A stretch of 35,090 nt of DNA from an uncultured Flavobacteriales bacterium (GCA_913059205.1 CAJXRM010000026.1:1-35090), one strand, 5' to 3'; shown: positions 1 to 8,872, counted from the first letter of the stretch. Translations and numbers: made by a program. The notes: generated by a model not told the origin, from the sequence alone.

Positions 1-49
1 ACGAGATTTCTGCCTGTCTCGTGGGCTCGGAGATGTGTATAAGAGACAG
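1..49 (+). other. Nextera P7-side adapter (technical sequence)
   Basis: Positions 1-7 match the inner end of the Illumina P7 oligo. Positions 8-15 read TTCTGCCT, which I recognise as the N703 index. Positions 16-30 are the read-2 primer part, and 31-49 are the 19-base Tn5 mosaic end AGATGTGTATAAGAGACAG. This is library sequence left in the assembly and not part of the genome; genomic DNA begins at 50. Confidence 0.98.
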
Positions 50-1328
50 GATATTCACCGTATAATGATTTATCATTGTTCATTAAACGTTTGTGAATCT
101 CGTCATAATATCCATCTTTCTTAGAATCTAGAGACCCTTGAGAGATTTCTTTTTCAGCGTGACATTCAATACACCAACCCATTGTTAATGTCGTTTTTGT
201 CAACTGAATATTTCCTTCGATTTTATTCAATTCAGATACTGGTTGAACTTTAGCAGTTTCTGTCATTTTGGTCATATCACCATGACATTGCTTACAATCT
301 ATCCCACCTACAACTACGTGTTGCGAGTGATTGAAATATACGTGATCAGGTAATACGTGTACTTTATTCCAAACAATTTCTTTTGTTTTTCCTGTATATT
401 TTCCTGCTCCAGAAGGATCGTAACCTGCTGCTTCGTAAATCTTCTTGATTTTAGCTTCTTGCTCAGGTGTACTACCTGTTACTTGCTTGTGACAATTCAT
501 ACAAACATTTACAGTTGGCAATCCTGCAGTTTTTGATTTCGTTACAGAGTTGTGGCAATATTTACAATCAATTCCATTTATTCCAGCGTGAACTGAGTGA
601 GGAAACTCAATCGGTTGAGACGGTTGATAGTTTTCAACTGTACCTATGGAGTATAGACTCAAGAATAATGTAACAATTAATGCTAGAACGATAATTACAA
701 TTCCAACTACTGTTTTCTTACGGTTGTTCCAAGCCCATTGCTTAATTTCATCCATGTAAGAAGCGTCATCATTGAATTTACCTCCAGAGGCTTCAGTAGT
801 TGCTGCTGATAATTGACGACGAACACCACCAATTGCCAGAATAATTACAACGAACATTAATCCTAAAAGCATCCAAATCCAGCTTGAAGAAGATTCCTCC
901 TCTACTGTTGCGCCTTCAGCGCCAGCAGCAGGCTCACCATCTTTTGGTCCATCAACTTGTGAATCAACCCAGTCAAAGATTGAAGTGATATCTTCCTCAC
1001 TTAATTCAGGGAACTTATTCATATTGGTTCCTGACCAAGCCATAACTGTTGCAGCATAAGGATCAGCCGCTGCTGCAGCTTCGTAATTATTTACCCATTG
1101 GTAAATAGAACCTTCCTTTGCTCCGCCGTCGGACCACTTGTTACGCACCTCAAATAGTTTAGGACCCGTTCCGTCCTTAAAAACTTGGTGACACGTTGCA
1201 CATTTGGCTTTAAACAAACCTTCACCTTGTGCCTGAGAATTAAAGGTACCAGCTAAAAATAGGAGTGTCAATGCACTCAAGTACCACTTGCTAAGATTTC
1301 TAAACATCTGACTACTAGATATTTTCAT
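50..1328 (-). CDS. actA: Alternative complex III subunit ActA, multihaem cytochrome c (3' end missing)
   Basis: Haem-bearing subunit of alternative complex III, which oxidises quinol at the membrane and passes electrons toward cytochrome c or an oxidase. The frame is open from ATG 1328 to the adapter at 50 (about 426 codons). Seen: signal peptide (residues 1-34); a monohaem domain with CATCH at 43-47; a Pro/Ala/Glu linker; two membrane segments near 149-167 and 206-228; then CxxCH motifs at 255-259, 276-280, 345-349 and 386-390. Bacteroidota relatives, as I remember them, end shortly after a fifth motif of this block (CGKCH-like), so roughly 20-25 residues are probably missing. A second in-frame ATG at residue 8 is an equally plausible start. 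The gene normally leads an act operon, so actB-F would lie beyond the left edge. A TAnnTTTG box sits 47 bases upstream. Confidence 0.9.
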
Positions 1329-1375
1329 GTAAAAAACTGTTAGTCCATAGTCAAAAAAACACTTTTTGACGAAAG

Positions 1376-1383
1376 CAAATTTA
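1376..1383 (-). promoter_or_regulatory. Candidate -7 box for actA
   Basis: On the minus strand this reads TAAATTTG followed by C, a full match to the Bacteroidota TAnnTTTG element, 47 bases before ATG 1328. No TTTG -33 element stands at the usual 19-21 base spacing. Confidence 0.5.
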
Positions 1384-1397
1384 GTAGAAATGATGTA

Positions 1398-1418
1398 TTT
1401 CATGACAGTTTTATGACA
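1398..1418. repeat. Tandem 10-mers over the -33 region of actA
   Basis: TTTCATGACA (1398-1407) and TTTTATGACA (1409-1418) differ by one base and are spaced 11 bases apart, about one helical turn. They lie 15-35 bases upstream of the actA -7 box, where a -33 element would normally be. This placement suits a regulator binding as a dimer, but no regulator is identified. Confidence 0.35.
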
Positions 1419-1597
1419 ATTTTGAATGGGCCCCATCTAATTTAAATTCATTCTAAATAAGCGTTAATGAATGTTAAAAACAACGACCTTCATCAAATGA
1501 TAAGATAATCAGTCATTTTAGTACCTAGTTTTGAATTCGGCACACGATTTGAAAGAACAAATTAGTACTTTTACAACTCTGAATTAATTTTACAAAA

Positions 1598-2008
1598 ATG
1601 AAAAACTTAATTTGCATCTTAATTTTAATGGCTAGCTCTTCAATTTTTGGGCAAAAAGGCAATATCGAAGTGATAAAGGATGGCAGAATCAATGCCCTTG
1701 TTGAAAAGCAAAGTAAGGTAACGCCTCCGGACATCAAGCCGCAAATTGACGGGTTCAGGGTTCAAATCTATTTCGATTCAGAAAAAACAGTAATTAATGA
1801 CGCTCGAAGTCGTGTAATTGCACGATTTCCAAAAACGGACACATACATTGCGTACAATGCTCCAAATTTCTTTTTAAAAGCTGGAGATTTTAGAACTCGA
1901 CTTGAGGCTGAAAAATACAAGGCAGAAATTGAAGCAGACTTTCCTACAAGTTTTATAGTCGCTGAAAAAATTTACCTACCTCGTTTAGAAAAAGACGAAG
2001 ACCAATAA
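1598..2008 (+). CDS. SPOR domain-containing exported protein
   Basis: Small protein of 136 residues with a signal peptide (1-18, cleavage probably after SSSIFG) and a single SPOR-like domain at about 50-128. The domain shows the family pattern: GFRVQIYF, a run with SRVIARFP, then the FFLKAGDFRTRLEAEKY core and a closing strand SFIVAEKIYLP. SPOR domains bind denuded glycan strands of peptidoglycan, so a periplasmic role in cell-wall contact or division is likely, though this short stand-alone form has no known specific partner. It is first in a run with rnpA and the S41 protease; its stop is 15 bases before the rnpA start, so the genes are probably co-transcribed. Its promoter is unclear: only a weak TACTTTTA box is visible at 1566-1573. 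Confidence 0.8.
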   Translation: MKNLICILILMASSSIFGQKGNIEVIKDGRINALVEKQSKVTPPDIKPQIDGFRVQIYFDSEKTVINDARSRVIARFPKTDTYIAYNAPNFFLKAGDFRTRLEAEKYKAEIEADFPTSFIVAEKIYLPRLEKDEDQ

Positions 2009-2023
2009 AAACAACTATCACAA

Positions 2024-2416
2024 TTGGGAGCATTTAATCTAGGAAAACGCTACAAGTTATGCAGCAAGGTACTTATTGAAGATCTATTTAAAACTGGAAC
2101 TACGATTAAGTCTTATCCATTAATTGCCATTTATAATGAAGTAGAGTTTACAGACAGCTCAACTTTTAAAATTGTTTTTTCAGCCCCTAAAAGAACTTTT
2201 AGAAAGGCGTATCAGCGAAATAGAATTAAACGGATTTGTAAAGAAGCGGTTCGTTTAAATAAAGCCATTATTGAAACCTACCTTACCGAAAACAATAAAC
2301 AACTAGCTTTGTTTTTAGTATATTCATCCAAAGATGAACTAAATCATGTTCAGTTGGAAAAAAAAGTAGTAAAATTGTTTAATCAACTAATTAAATCTCT
2401 TCATGAGTCTAAGTAA
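2024..2416 (+). CDS. rnpA: Ribonuclease P protein component
   Basis: Basic protein of 130 residues that binds RNase P RNA and helps process the 5' end of precursor tRNAs. The family signature is present: the SAPKRTFRKAYQRNRIKR segment (residues 53-70), with the RNR motif at 65-67 followed by a helix carrying KEAVRLNK. The N-terminal helix KRYKLCSKVLIEDLF also fits. The start must be TTG at 2024: the upstream in-frame stop is at 2006-2008, no ATG or GTG lies between them, and the protein contains no internal Met before the conserved core. It overlaps the S41 protease gene by 14 bases. rpmH is not adjacent, unlike the common rpmH-rnpA arrangement; linkage to an S41 protease is, as I recall, usual in Flavobacteriia. 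Confidence 0.92.
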   Translation: MGAFNLGKRYKLCSKVLIEDLFKTGTTIKSYPLIAIYNEVEFTDSSTFKIVFSAPKRTFRKAYQRNRIKRICKEAVRLNKAIIETYLTENNKQLALFLVYSSKDELNHVQLEKKVVKLFNQLIKSLHESK

Positions 2417-4055
2417 TTCTATTTTCAAATCGTTTAAAGGTGGAGTTTTCGCCTTCGTATTATTTATAATTTCCAATTCTTATTCTCAATCGAATGGTTT
2501 TGAAGTTGTTCGAAGCTTGGAGCAATTGGACCAGATTTATGAGCATCTAGAAAAATATTACGTGGATGATATCCAAACTGGGAATTTATCTAAAGTGGCG
2601 ATTGATGCAATGCTAAAAGAATTAGATCCTTATACTGTGTACTATCACGAGTCAAATATTGAAGATTACCAATTAATGACTACTGGTCAATACGGAGGAA
2701 TTGGCTCTTTAATCCGTAAAAAAGGTGAGTTTGTTTATGTAGCTGAACCATACGAAAATAATCCTGCGCAGGTTGCTGGACTAATTGCAGGTGACAAAAT
2801 TCTAGCAATTGAAGGTAAATCAATGGTTGGTAAAACAACAGAAGATGTTTCAAATGCACTAAAAGGGCCTAAAGGCACGACTATTAAAGTAGATATAGAA
2901 AGATTAAATGGTGATAAAAAATCCATTTCAATAACACGAGATGAGATTAAGCTTCCGGATGTACCTTATTCTGGAATGTTAAACGAATCGACTGGTTATA
3001 TAAAGTTAAACAGTTTTACTAGAACGGCATCAGCTGATGTAAGAACAGCATTTACAGAATTAAAAGGGAAAGGAATGAAAGAATTAATCCTTGACCTTCG
3101 AGGAAACGGTGGTGGATTATTAATAGAAGCTGTACGAATCGTAAACATGTTCGTTCCACGCAATCAATCTGTCGTTACAACACAGGGAAGAATTGAAGAA
3201 GAAAATAGAGATTACAAAACTACTGAAGAGCCAATTGATTTAACAATACCATTGGTTGTTTTAGTTGATGAAGGCTCCGCGTCTGCAAGTGAAATTGTCT
3301 CTGGTAGCTTACAAGATTTAGATCGAGCTGTTATTGTAGGGACACGTACTTTTGGAAAAGGATTGGTTCAACGAACATACGATTTAGAATATGGTTCTAA
3401 AGTTAAATTAACCATCGCAAAGTACTATACTCCTTCAGGGAGATGTGTGCAGCGTTTAGAATATTATGATCGACTTGACGGTGAAGGAGTTGCGGAAATC
3501 CCCGATTCCCTGGTTAAAATTTTCAAAACCAAAAATGGTCGTGATGTGATTGACGGTCGTGGAATTGACCCAGATATTGAAGTTGAAGAGAAAGAACTAA
3601 GTCGTTTGTCAATTACATTTCTTCAAAACAACTTTTTCTTTGATTATGCGACTGAGTTTTATTACGCCAATCCAAGCATAGATAGCGCAAGTCGTTTCAG
3701 ATTAAATAATGCCGAGTTTGGTAAGTTTAAGGCGTATATCATGAAGCAAGAATTTGATTATTCAACGGCAACGGAAGAAATGTTGAAAAAGATGAAAGAA
3801 GTTGCTGAGGACGAAGGGTTCTTTGAAGACTCTGAAAATGAATACGCTGCTTTAATGGAAAAAGTGACACCTTCAAAAGAACGTGATATTGAGAAATTCA
3901 AATCTCAAATTTCCCAAATTCTTGAAAATGAAATTGTTTCTCGCTACTACTATCAAAAGGGGCGTGCCGAACACTCTTTCAGGGAAGATGATTATATCAA
4001 AAAGTCATTAGAAGTGTTAAAAGATATTTCCCGTTACAATACTATCTTAAAATAA
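2403..4055 (+). CDS. S41 family C-terminal processing peptidase (CtpA/Prc-like)
   Basis: Serine protease of 550 residues, exported to the periplasm (signal peptide about 1-29, ending SYSQ). A PDZ domain covers about 85-175 (QYGGIGSLIRKKGEFVYV through the GLIAGDKILAIEG turn), followed by the S41 catalytic core. The SASASE motif places the nucleophile at S294 and the FGKG motif places the general base at K319, with the conserved Q323 behind it; the 25-residue spacing equals that of characterised Ctp proteases. The C-terminal 170 residues are charged and helical, as in Bacteroidota homologues. Such enzymes trim or degrade envelope proteins from the C-terminus; the substrate here is unknown. The ATG lies inside the end of rnpA, so translation may be coupled. 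The next gene begins 34 bases downstream. Confidence 0.93.
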   Translation: MSLSNSIFKSFKGGVFAFVLFIISNSYSQSNGFEVVRSLEQLDQIYEHLEKYYVDDIQTGNLSKVAIDAMLKELDPYTVYYHESNIEDYQLMTTGQYGGIGSLIRKKGEFVYVAEPYENNPAQVAGLIAGDKILAIEGKSMVGKTTEDVSNALKGPKGTTIKVDIERLNGDKKSISITRDEIKLPDVPYSGMLNESTGYIKLNSFTRTASADVRTAFTELKGKGMKELILDLRGNGGGLLIEAVRIVNMFVPRNQSVVTTQGRIEEENRDYKTTEEPIDLTIPLVVLVDEGSASASEIVSGSLQDLDRAVIVGTRTFGKGLVQRTYDLEYGSKVKLTIAKYYTPSGRCVQRLEYYDRLDGEGVAEIPDSLVKIFKTKNGRDVIDGRGIDPDIEVEEKELSRLSITFLQNNFFFDYATEFYYANPSIDSASRFRLNNAEFGKFKAYIMKQEFDYSTATEEMLKKMKEVAEDEGFFEDSENEYAALMEKVTPSKERDIEKFKSQISQILENEIVSRYYYQKGRAEHSFREDDYIKKSLEVLKDISRYNTILK

Positions 4056-4089
4056 ACTGCGTTTACATCGTTAAACTATTTCTGCGAAC

Positions 4090-5637
4090 ATGCTAAACCG
4101 GTTATTCGGAAAAAATACTCATTCCTATTTATTGACATTTGGTCTTTGTGTACTCGCTATTGGCGTTCCTCTGAACAAGATCGTGATGTCTTTGGCTATG
4201 ATGTTTCTATCACTCAACTTTCTGCTTGAAGGTGAATTTAAAACAAAATGGACCAATTTAAAATCCAATACATCCTTCCTATTATTAGCCTTCTTTTTCA
4301 TTATTCATTTCATTGGTTTAATTTGGACCGATAATTTTGATTATGCGTGGAATGACATTCGAATTAAAATTCCGTTAATTGTAATTCCATTAATACTAAT
4401 TGCTAAACCTCTAGCTGACAGTAAACATTTGCATTATGTGTTAATTGCTTATGTTTCAAGTACGCTAATCACATCAGTAATTAATTTTGTCCTTTATAAT
4501 GGTTGGATAGGAAACATTGTTTATAATGACATTCGGGGACTTTCTATTTTCGGATCGCACATTCGATATGCTATAATCGTCACGATGTCAATTGCCATAT
4601 TACTGAGTTTCTTGAAATACAAAAAATACAGATTACTTATTAGTGTGTTAATTCTGTGGTTAGTATTTTATACCATATACTCTCAAGTTCTATCAGGTTT
4701 AATAACGCTATTCGCCTTAATCTCGATTTACAGCATTTACTTGATTTGGAAAAGATGGAAATTGGCTGCGTTTATTACGGTTAGCGTTATTTCCATGAGC
4801 TTAATCGCCGCTTTAATTTGGCTTTTTAAGCCAATGCACATTAACAAAGAAGATTATACAAACTTGGACTTGAAAACAACTGAAGGTAATCCATATACTC
4901 ATGATTTTTCAAAAATAACAGTTGAAACAGGAGAACCCACTTATATATACGTGTGTGAAGAAGAATTACGCAATGAATGGTCTAAACGCTCTTCAATTTC
5001 TATTGATAGTCTTGATTTTGTTGGCCAGCATTTAAAACAAACATTAATTCGCTATTTGTCTTCAAAGAATTTAAGAAAAGATGCGAATGGGGTGCGACAA
5101 TTATCGAAAAGTGAAATTCGAGATATTGAAATGGGGCATGCTAGCACAATAAAGTCAGGAATAATTGCGCGTTTTTACGGCATAAAACATCAATTAAATA
5201 ACGCCAACACACCAAATAACCATTCAATTTTAGAAAGAATACGCTATTGGAAGGCCGGAATTTCCATCATTAAAGAAAACTGGTTATTTGGAGTCGGGAC
5301 AGGCGATGTACAGATCGCTTTTAACAAAGAATACAAAGAATCTAAATCACTTTTAGATGTCGAAAATTGGCATAGAGCTCACAATATGTTTTTGACGGTT
5401 TTTATCACTTTTGGAATTGGAGGGTTAGTACTTTTTTGCTGGATGATTTCTTACTTTACACTGTTTAATATTCGCAATAATCACCTAGTAGGACTTTTCT
5501 TTATTTTGATTGCAGTGGTTTCATTTTTGCCGGAAGACACTTTAGAAACACAATCTGGTGTAACATTTTTTGCTCTTTTTTACGGTTTATATTCCGTATC
5601 GTATTCAACCATAAAAAAATCATCTTTAGAAGGTTGA
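4090..5637 (+). CDS. O-antigen ligase family protein (Wzy_C-like)
   Basis: Polytopic inner-membrane protein of 515 residues with hydrophobic segments from residue 12 to about 246, a long hydrophilic stretch at about 248-432, and two or three closing membrane segments. The conserved Wzy_C region falls at the end of the loop: RIRYWKAG (383-390), ENWLFGVGTGD (396-406) and WHRAHNMFL (427-435), with R384, H428 and H431 as probable functional residues. Family members transfer or polymerise undecaprenyl-linked glycans (WaaL ligases, Wzy polymerases); sequence alone does not separate these roles. It follows the S41 protease by 34 bases and is the last gene of the run. No LPS or capsule cluster surrounds it, so its substrate cannot be inferred from context. 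Confidence 0.82.
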   Translation: MLNRLFGKNTHSYLLTFGLCVLAIGVPLNKIVMSLAMMFLSLNFLLEGEFKTKWTNLKSNTSFLLLAFFFIIHFIGLIWTDNFDYAWNDIRIKIPLIVIPLILIAKPLADSKHLHYVLIAYVSSTLITSVINFVLYNGWIGNIVYNDIRGLSIFGSHIRYAIIVTMSIAILLSFLKYKKYRLLISVLILWLVFYTIYSQVLSGLITLFALISIYSIYLIWKRWKLAAFITVSVISMSLIAALIWLFKPMHINKEDYTNLDLKTTEGNPYTHDFSKITVETGEPTYIYVCEEELRNEWSKRSSISIDSLDFVGQHLKQTLIRYLSSKNLRKDANGVRQLSKSEIRDIEMGHASTIKSGIIARFYGIKHQLNNANTPNNHSILERIRYWKAGISIIKENWLFGVGTGDVQIAFNKEYKESKSLLDVENWHRAHNMFLTVFITFGIGGLVLFCWMISYFTLFNIRNNHLVGLFFILIAVVSFLPEDTLETQSGVTFFALFYGLYSVSYSTIKKSSLEG

Positions 5638-5705
5638 AGTATCCGATTTCCATCCAACATTCTTTGAACTTATGCTGTTACTGAGATAGTCGAACTAAAA
5701 AGTGT

Positions 5706-5713
5706 TACCTTTG
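5706..5713 (+). promoter_or_regulatory. Candidate -7 box for mgtE
   Basis: TACCTTTG followed by C, a full match to TAnnTTTG, ending 14 bases before the mgtE ATG at 5728. No TTTG element is seen at the standard -33 spacing. It implies a very short 5' leader. Confidence 0.55.
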
Positions 5714-5727
5714 CAAAAAACTTCGGA

Positions 5728-7080
5728 ATGCAGTTTGAATTAACAAAGGAATATCTCGACTCACTTGAGTTGGCGATAGAGCAGCAAGACAGAGAATGGA
5801 TAAGAACAAATGTTCTTGAACTCCATTATGCTGATATTGCTGGTATTATTTGTGAATTGAATCATGAAGATGGCGTCTTCTTGTACGATTTAGCCGACGA
5901 ATCGGTACAAGGTGATATTCTTATGGAATTGGATGAAGACTTGCGTGAGTTAATGATCAAGTCTTTTTCTACTAAAGAAATCGCTGAACAACTGGAGCTA
6001 CTTGATTCTGATGATGCCGCGGATTTAATTAGCCACTTTTCTCAAGAAGAAGTTGAAGAAATTATCGCTCAAATTACCGATAGCGAAACAGCCGAGGATA
6101 TTGTTGACCTTTTAAACTATGAGTCAGACACAGCAGGTGGTTTGATGCAAAAAGAGTTTATTCAAGCAAAAATTGACTGGCCTGTAGATCGATGTGTAGT
6201 TGAACTGCGAAAACAAGCAGAAGAAGTTGAAAAAATTCACACGATTTATGTTGTAGACGACAAGAATAAATTACTCGGCTTTCTTTCGTTAAAAAGCCTA
6301 TTATTTGCAAGTCCAAAAACCAAAATAAAAGATCTTTACCAGGATAAAAATGTAATTTCTGTTAAGACAAGTGCGGACAATGAAGATGTCGCCAAATTGA
6401 TGGAGAAATATGATTTAGTTTCCATTCCAGTTGTTGATTTACAAAACAAATTGGTAGGTCGAATTACAATTGATGATGTTGTCGATGTCATAATGGATGA
6501 GGCTGAAAAAGATTTCCAAATGGCGTCTGGTATTTCTGAAAACATCGAATCAAATTCAAGTGTGTTTCATATGTCACGTGCAAGAATGCCGTGGTTATTA
6601 ATCGGGTTATTGGGTGGAGTTTTAAGTGCACAAGTGATTTCAGGTTTCGAAGGAGGAATTAGTGCCATTCCCGCTCTTGCATTTTTTATTCCTTTAATTA
6701 CCGCGATGGGTGGAAATGTTGGAGTACAATCTTCAGCAATCGTTGTACAGTCACTAGCAAGAGGAACCGATCAATTTGGATCCGTATTCAAAAAAATACG
6801 AAAAGAGGCCCTCGTAGCTTTATTGAACGGTATTTTATTATCAACTATCATCTTCAGTTTTGCGTATGTTTTTGACAGTCCAACATTAGGGTTTGTTGTA
6901 AGTATATCGTTGTTTACAGTTATTATTTTTGCCGCGATTTTTGGTACGTTAATCCCTTTAATGCTGGATAAATACAACATTGATCCCGCGTTAGCAACTG
7001 GTCCGTTTATTACAACTTTAAATGACGTCCTTGGATTGTTTATTTATTTGACAATCGGCATTTTAATGTTTGGAATATAA
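5728..7080 (+). CDS. mgtE: Magnesium transporter MgtE
   Basis: Mg2+ channel of the MgtE family, 450 residues, the usual length. The order is complete: N-terminal superhelical domain (about 1-130, rich in Asp and Glu), a pair of CBS domains (about 135-260), a connecting helix, and a five-helix membrane domain from about 285. The signature GGNVGVQSSAIVVQSLARG starts at residue 328. D433, in the LNDVLGLF segment, corresponds to the pore aspartate D432 of the Thermus thermophilus protein. The acidic N and CBS domains act as Mg2+ sensors that close the channel at high internal Mg2+. The gene has its own TAnnTTTG box, and the following dehydrogenase starts seven bases after its stop. Confidence 0.96.
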   Translation: MQFELTKEYLDSLELAIEQQDREWIRTNVLELHYADIAGIICELNHEDGVFLYDLADESVQGDILMELDEDLRELMIKSFSTKEIAEQLELLDSDDAADLISHFSQEEVEEIIAQITDSETAEDIVDLLNYESDTAGGLMQKEFIQAKIDWPVDRCVVELRKQAEEVEKIHTIYVVDDKNKLLGFLSLKSLLFASPKTKIKDLYQDKNVISVKTSADNEDVAKLMEKYDLVSIPVVDLQNKLVGRITIDDVVDVIMDEAEKDFQMASGISENIESNSSVFHMSRARMPWLLIGLLGGVLSAQVISGFEGGISAIPALAFFIPLITAMGGNVGVQSSAIVVQSLARGTDQFGSVFKKIRKEALVALLNGILLSTIIFSFAYVFDSPTLGFVVSISLFTVIIFAAIFGTLIPLMLDKYNIDPALATGPFITTLNDVLGLFIYLTIGILMFGI

Positions 7081-7087
7081 ATTCTGT

Positions 7088-8026
7088 ATGAAAAACGTAC
7101 TATTTCTCGATACCGTTCATCCAATTTTGGAAGATCGTTTAACAGCAAACGGTTACAATTGTATAGATGCTACTCAATTGTCAATTGAGGCAATTCAACC
7201 GCTTTTAAACGACGCTTTTGGAATTGTTATTCGTTCACGCTTTAAAATGAGCGCATCTTTTCTCGGCAAATGCAACAATTTAAAATTTATTGCCCGCTCA
7301 GGAGCAGGAATGGAAAACATTGACCAACCGTATTGTATTAAAAAAAACATTCAATTATTCAATGCTCCAGAAGGAAACAGAAATGCTGTTGCTGAACATG
7401 CCTTAGGAATGCTTTTGGCGCTGTTCAATCAGATGGTGAAGTCTGACAATGAAGTGCGCAATGGAAAATGGGACAGAGAAGGAAACCGAGGAATTGAATT
7501 GGATGGAAAGACGGTTGGAATTATCGGTTATGGCAACAACGGTGCTGCTTTTGCTAGAAAATTGAGGGGATTTGATATCCAAGTTTTGGCATACGACAAA
7601 TACAAGTCAGGATTTGGAAATCAATTTATTAAAGAATCGAGTTTAGAGGACATCTTTAAAAATGCTGATATAATTAGTTTTCACATTCCTCAAAACGAAG
7701 AAACGCTGTTGATGGCAGATGATGCGTTCTTCTCAAACTTCAAGAAAAACATATACCTCATCAATTTATCGAGAGGGAAAATCGTTCAAACCTCGGCCCT
7801 AGTAAAAGGTTTGAAATCTGGAAAACTACTTGGTGCTTGTTTAGATGTGCTCGAATATGAAAAATCGAGTTTTGAATCCTTTTTTGAGCAAGAGCTGCCA
7901 GCAGATTTCAAATATATTTTGGAATCTGACAAAACTATTCTTTCTCCGCATGTTGGCGGCTGGACGAATGAAAGTTATTTTAAACTGAGCGATGTTTTAG
8001 CAGATAAGATTTTGAACTATTTCTAA
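7088..8026 (+). CDS. D-2-hydroxyacid dehydrogenase (phosphoglycerate dehydrogenase-like)
   Basis: NAD(P)-dependent oxidoreductase of 312 residues. The start at ATG 7088 (MKNVLFLDTVHP) is preferred over the ATG at 7070, which overlaps mgtE and adds six residues that do not fit the family's first strand. Seen: the substrate loop RSGAGMENID, the NAPEGNRNAVAEHALGM helix, the Rossmann motif GYGNNG (147-152), and the catalytic triad R229 (in LSRGK), E258 (in LDVLEYE) and H288 (in SPHVGG), with the R-to-E spacing of 29 seen in D-lactate dehydrogenase. It lacks a C-terminal ACT domain, so it is not a full-length regulated SerA. Phosphoglycerate or another 2-hydroxyacid could be the substrate. It is probably co-transcribed with mgtE and overlaps the convergent methyltransferase gene by four bases. 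Confidence 0.88.
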   Translation: MKNVLFLDTVHPILEDRLTANGYNCIDATQLSIEAIQPLLNDAFGIVIRSRFKMSASFLGKCNNLKFIARSGAGMENIDQPYCIKKNIQLFNAPEGNRNAVAEHALGMLLALFNQMVKSDNEVRNGKWDREGNRGIELDGKTVGIIGYGNNGAAFARKLRGFDIQVLAYDKYKSGFGNQFIKESSLEDIFKNADIISFHIPQNEETLLMADDAFFSNFKKNIYLINLSRGKIVQTSALVKGLKSGKLLGACLDVLEYEKSSFESFFEQELPADFKYILESDKTILSPHVGGWTNESYFKLSDVLADKILNYF

Positions 8027-8871
8027 CTTACCCTCAACAAATTACCATAAAACAGCTCTTTTCCAGTAGTTGTTTTCATCCATAGCTCTTTAACTTCAAA
8101 ATTGCGCTTCTTAAAGATACGATAAGCAAGTCGTTCTATTGCATTTCGATCAATCGTTGGTGAATACGTGTTTAGAATTAAGAATCCTTTGTGTCCGACT
8201 AACGATGAAGCATTTTTTAATAAATCTTCCAATTTATCTTCCAATTTCCACTTTTCGTTTTTCGCACCAATTCCCCATGCAGGTGGATCCATGATTATTC
8301 CCGAATAGTGTTTATTGCGTTTCACTTCACGCTCAGCAAATTTTAAAGCGTCTTCGTGCACCCATTTAATACCTTCCAAATTACTGGATTCCATGTTTTG
8401 CTTTGCCCAAGATATAAGCTGCTTAACCGAATCGCAATGAATAACTTCTGAGTTAGTTGACTTTGCACTAACTGAAGCCGCGCCTGTATATGCAAAAAGG
8501 TTTAGAAAATTACTATCTGAAGTAAGGTTTTCCTGAATAAAGTCCCAGTTGATTTTTTGTTCCGGAAACAAACCAACATGCTTGAACTTTGTAATTTGCA
8601 GGTTGAATGCCAAATCTCCATAATTGATTTTCCATTCTTTAGGGGAATTGGTTTTCAACGCTTTCCATGTGCCTGTTTGTCCACCTTTGGAAATGAATTC
8701 CCAATGCGCCAACTTGCGCCACTCATCAAATGGTTTTTCTGATTTAAAATAAGCTTGAACTTCTGGACGAATGGTATAAATATCTCCCCATCGCTCCAAC
8801 TTTAGACTTCCGCCTGCATCAACCAGTTCGTAATCATCCCAACCCGCTGTGTACAAACGATTATCCGACAT
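8023..8871 (-). CDS. Class I SAM-dependent methyltransferase (COG1092/RlmI-like)
   Basis: Protein of 282 residues with a Rossmann methyltransferase fold. Motif I is LNLFAYTG (123-130); D147 at the end of the second strand probably binds the SAM ribose; motif IV is DPPAWG (195-200). The F-AYTG and DPPA-G forms are typical of the COG1092 group, which includes 23S rRNA cytosine methyltransferases such as RlmI, but the N-terminal PUA domain of RlmI is absent, so I do not assign a position or target. It is the last gene of a three-gene minus-strand operon, starting one base after the stop of the TPR gene. Its TAG stop overlaps the end of the convergent dehydrogenase gene. Confidence 0.82.
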   Translation of the reverse strand: MSDNRLYTAGWDDYELVDAGGSLKLERWGDIYTIRPEVQAYFKSEKPFDEWRKLAHWEFISKGGQTGTWKALKTNSPKEWKINYGDLAFNLQITKFKHVGLFPEQKINWDFIQENLTSDSNFLNLFAYTGAASVSAKSTNSEVIHCDSVKQLISWAKQNMESSNLEGIKWVHEDALKFAEREVKRNKHYSGIIMDPPAWGIGAKNEKWKLEDKLEDLLKNASSLVGHKGFLILNTYSPTIDRNAIERLAYRIFKKRNFEVKELWMKTTTGKELFYGNLLRVS

Positions 8872-8872
8872 A

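Noticed and set aside
31..49. Tn5 mosaic end suggesting a transposon
   Set aside because: It is flanked by Illumina primer and index sequence, and the same arrangement closes the right end; it is tagmentation adapter.
467..673. Plus-strand open frame of 68 codons
   Set aside because: It lies opposite the haem region of actA, which has clear CxxCH motifs and a signal peptide on the minus strand.
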